A stretch of 64,000 nt of DNA from Mucilaginibacter_A sp050955045 (lineage in GTDB: Bacteria > Bacteroidota > Bacteroidia > Sphingobacteriales > Sphingobacteriaceae), in contig JBPBQV010000001.1 of NCBI GenBank assembly GCA_050955045.1, positions 124,001-188,000 on the forward strand, given 5' to 3'. Shown piece by piece: positions 62,341 to 64,000 of the stretch (within the stretch, counting starts at the first letter, position 1; each line of letters begins with the position of its first letter). Below the pieces are notes generated by a model. It was not told where the DNA came from. It did no database searches and was given only the letters and a program-made list of their open reading frames with translations. The translations under genes and the position numbers were made by a program.

Positions 62341-62625
62341 TTACAACTGCTCCAACAAATTCACTTCCATGTGTTTTTCCAGCAAGTCCTTAATAGTTTT
62401 GCCCAATTCAACCATGTGTGGTGCCAGTCGGTGTTTATCCAGATGCAGCGGACTGTCCCAGTTTTCGTAAAAGAAAAAAACGTTTTTATGTTCAATATCC
62501 TGGTGCAAATCATACAACAGGCAGCCTTCTTCATTTCTTACGGGTTCCAATACAGCTTCTAAAGCGGTTTTTACACGTGCTGTTTCTTCTGGTTTAGCGG
62601 TTACTTTTGCAATTACGGTTAACAT
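62341..62625 (-). CDS. Antibiotic biosynthesis monooxygenase (ABM) domain protein
   Basis: 94 residues, a full YgiN-like ABM fold: MLTVIAKVTAKPEETARVKTALEAVLEPVRNEEGCLLYDLHQD ... FFYENWDS ... HRLAPHM. Members oxidise quinones or small aromatics without cofactors. It is the first gene of a two-gene unit with the cupin. Confidence 0.9.
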   Translation of the reverse strand: MLTVIAKVTAKPEETARVKTALEAVLEPVRNEEGCLLYDLHQDIEHKNVFFFYENWDSPLHLDKHRLAPHMVELGKTIKDLLEKHMEVNLLEQL

Positions 62626-62711
62626 TATTTTCTATTTTTAGCTTGATGGTATAAGCGTTTAAACCAAAATTGGTTTTGCAGGATGCGCATTGCAACTCAA
62701 TCTGAATAGTA

Positions 62712-62767
62712 ATGCTTCTTTTACCGGCAATTTTTCAGCAAAGAAAAAACCATGGTAAAAGAAGCAT
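62712..62767. repeat. Convergent pair of the reiterated motif
   Basis: Exact copies at 62712-62723 (plus, then CCGGCAATTTTTC) and 62756-62767 (minus), 32 bases apart, between the 3' end of the GH67 gene and the monooxygenase start. Confidence 0.8.
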
Positions 62768-62788
62768 TAGAAAACCATTTTATCAAGA

Positions 62789-64000
62789 TTACCGGTACGG
62801 GTTTAGATGCAGATTTTGATAATACGCCAGATCGTGTTCCGGTTTTTCATACTGAGCAGGAATTGGCAAATGCGAGAACGTTTGGTAATACAACAGGCAG
62901 GCATCTTTCCAAATTCGCGCATCTTCTTCCTGTATAGCAAGCGCGTGTTTTTCTTCCCGAAACCGTTCTGCATCAACTTTAGGTTCCAGTTTATCCCAGG
63001 TTTGCTGCATTTGCCTTACCGAAGCAATTCCGCCGGAATAACGTGCAACCAGTTCATCCCATAAAGTATTGCCAGATTTCATTTTATAATCCCAAGCTAC
63101 GTGATGAAACCATAAAAGATATTCTTCCGGTGTTGTTTTAATGTTTTCAAATTGATCTTGCAGCGGCGAAAAATATTGATCCACTGCTTTGCTTCCAGTT
63201 GAGGTACGGTTAAAACCAATGCCGGCAGCATCAGCTTTGTTGTAGTAAATGGAGGTTTGATCTGCACGGCCGCCCGTAACCCATGGACCTGGACCGTAAT
63301 GAATATTCCGGCTCATTTGGTGATGCAAGCCAAGCGGTGTCATGTAATTTACCGCAACTTCTCTCGATTCCAGCATCATCTTTTTTACCGGATCAATAAA
63401 GCTTAGATCATTATTAAAAGTCATCCGCAGCCAGTCATCAGCAATAGCTGCAGAACTTAGCTCAGGATTCCAGGCCAGCTTGCCATAAGCGTACCAGTTA
63501 GATTGCGCAAAAGTATTGCCGCACCAATTAGTATCGTTACCAATATTGGCCACGCCAGCCATGCCAGAGGTTGAATGGTTTTCCAGTTTTCCTTCCACAA
63601 TTTTAGCAACGGTAGAACCTTTGCCTTGGCTATAAGTATCGGCATCCAAAACTTCTTTAAATAATGGCGCGAGGTAAACCAGGTTACTTGCAAAACCTAA
63701 GTATTCTTTAGTGATTTGAAATTCTATCATTTCCACCGTTTTTGGCATTGCGCCGAACAACGGACTAAAAGGTTCACGCGGCTGGAAATCCAGCGGGCCA
63801 TTTTTTATCTGCACAATCACGTTAGATTTAAACTGTCCGTCCAATGGTTTAAACTCAGTATAAGCTTGTTTGGTGCGATCATCCGGTACGTTTTCATCAT
63901 ACACAAAAGCCCGCCACATCACAATTCCTTGATGTGGTGCCAAAGCTTCGGCAAACATATTTGCACCATCAACGTGGTTACGACCATAATTTTGAGGTCC
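62789..64000 (-). CDS. Alpha-glucuronidase, GH67 (5' part outside window)
   Basis: 404 codons visible, open at the window edge. GH67 signatures: QNYGRNHVDGANMFAEALAPHQGIVMWRAFVYDE, IVQIKNGPLDFQPREPFSPLFG, and the C-terminal helical domain (LLWFHHVAWDYKMKSG, DLAYYQNLHLNPYR). The enzyme removes 4-O-methyl-glucuronic acid from the ends of xylo-oligosaccharides. This suits the GH3 beta-xylosidase-like gene at 16.7 kb. The ATG at 63958 is internal, not the start. Confidence 0.93.
   Translation of the reverse strand, partial: GPQNYGRNHVDGANMFAEALAPHQGIVMWRAFVYDENVPDDRTKQAYTEFKPLDGQFKSNVIVQIKNGPLDFQPREPFSPLFGAMPKTVEMIEFQITKEYLGFASNLVYLAPLFKEVLDADTYSQGKGSTVAKIVEGKLENHSTSGMAGVANIGNDTNWCGNTFAQSNWYAYGKLAWNPELSSAAIADDWLRMTFNNDLSFIDPVKKMMLESREVAVNYMTPLGLHHQMSRNIHYGPGPWVTGGRADQTSIYYNKADAAGIGFNRTSTGSKAVDQYFSPLQDQFENIKTTPEEYLLWFHHVAWDYKMKSGNTLWDELVARYSGGIASVRQMQQTWDKLEPKVDAERFREEKHALAIQEEDARIWKDACLLYYQTFSHLPIPAQYEKPEHDLAYYQNLHLNPYR

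Noticed and set aside
26094..62767. The reiterated 12-base motif as a CRISPR array or integron-type array
   Set aside because: Copies are scattered over 60 kb, on both strands, with no regular spacing and no spacers of equal size.

Overview
The window looks like chromosome of a Bacteroidetes bacterium of the Sphingobacteriaceae type (Mucilaginibacter/Pedobacter-like). The evidence is a SusC/SusD pair, GH2/GH3/GH29/GH67 glycosidases, a fused DAHP synthase-chorismate mutase, a tmRNA with a Bacteroidetes-type tag (ending NYALAA), and promoters that fit the Bacteroidetes form TTG-N18/19-TANNTTTG. No rRNA, prophage, IS element or CRISPR array was seen.

Layout. 1-6.5 kb (minus strand): ROK regulator, alpha-L-fucosidase, GH2 glycosidase and a glucosamine-6-P deaminase/PIG-L fusion cut by the window edge. 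7-18.8 kb (plus): SusC/SusD, an FG-GAP/ASPIC protein with a vanadium-haloperoxidase-like partner, and a GH3 enzyme. 18.9-21.3 kb: PIN-domain toxin pair, then CutC and glycosylasparaginase. 21.8-29.9 kb: an iron/flavin module made of two convergent units, ankyrin-DUF2271-PepSY flavoreductase (plus) and siderophore receptor-ApbE (minus). 30-49 kb is mostly housekeeping: dienelactone hydrolase, tRNA-Glu, accA, a DUF2723 membrane protein, tRNA-Gln, prs, rplY, pth, peptidases, a YoeB toxin pair, GT39 and proline dehydrogenase. 49.7-59 kb is an aromatic amino acid cluster: aroB, a Phe-rich leader peptide with attenuator, pheA, aroF-chorismate mutase, aroA, aroC and an aminotransferase. 59.2-64 kb: tmRNA, small lipoprotein, aldo/keto reductase, cupin, monooxygenase and the 3' end of an alpha-glucuronidase gene.

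The most unusual signal is a highly reiterated short sequence, ATRCTTCTTTTA with a sister form ATRCTGTTTTTA, usually followed about 5 bases later by an A-rich tract (TAAAAATT). By eye there are about 52 exact copies on both strands, where about 0.1 would be expected by chance. They lie in most intergenic gaps from 21 to 63 kb, often as convergent inverted pairs, and also inside genes. The density and the core-plus-A-tract design resemble DNA uptake sequences of Pasteurellaceae and Neisseriaceae, but the function is unknown.

Other notable points: a compact three-segment phenylalanine attenuator, three otherwise intact genes each broken by one in-frame stop, a dispersed palindromic repeat inserted in frame in aroA, and a shared operator-like sequence upstream of both iron units.
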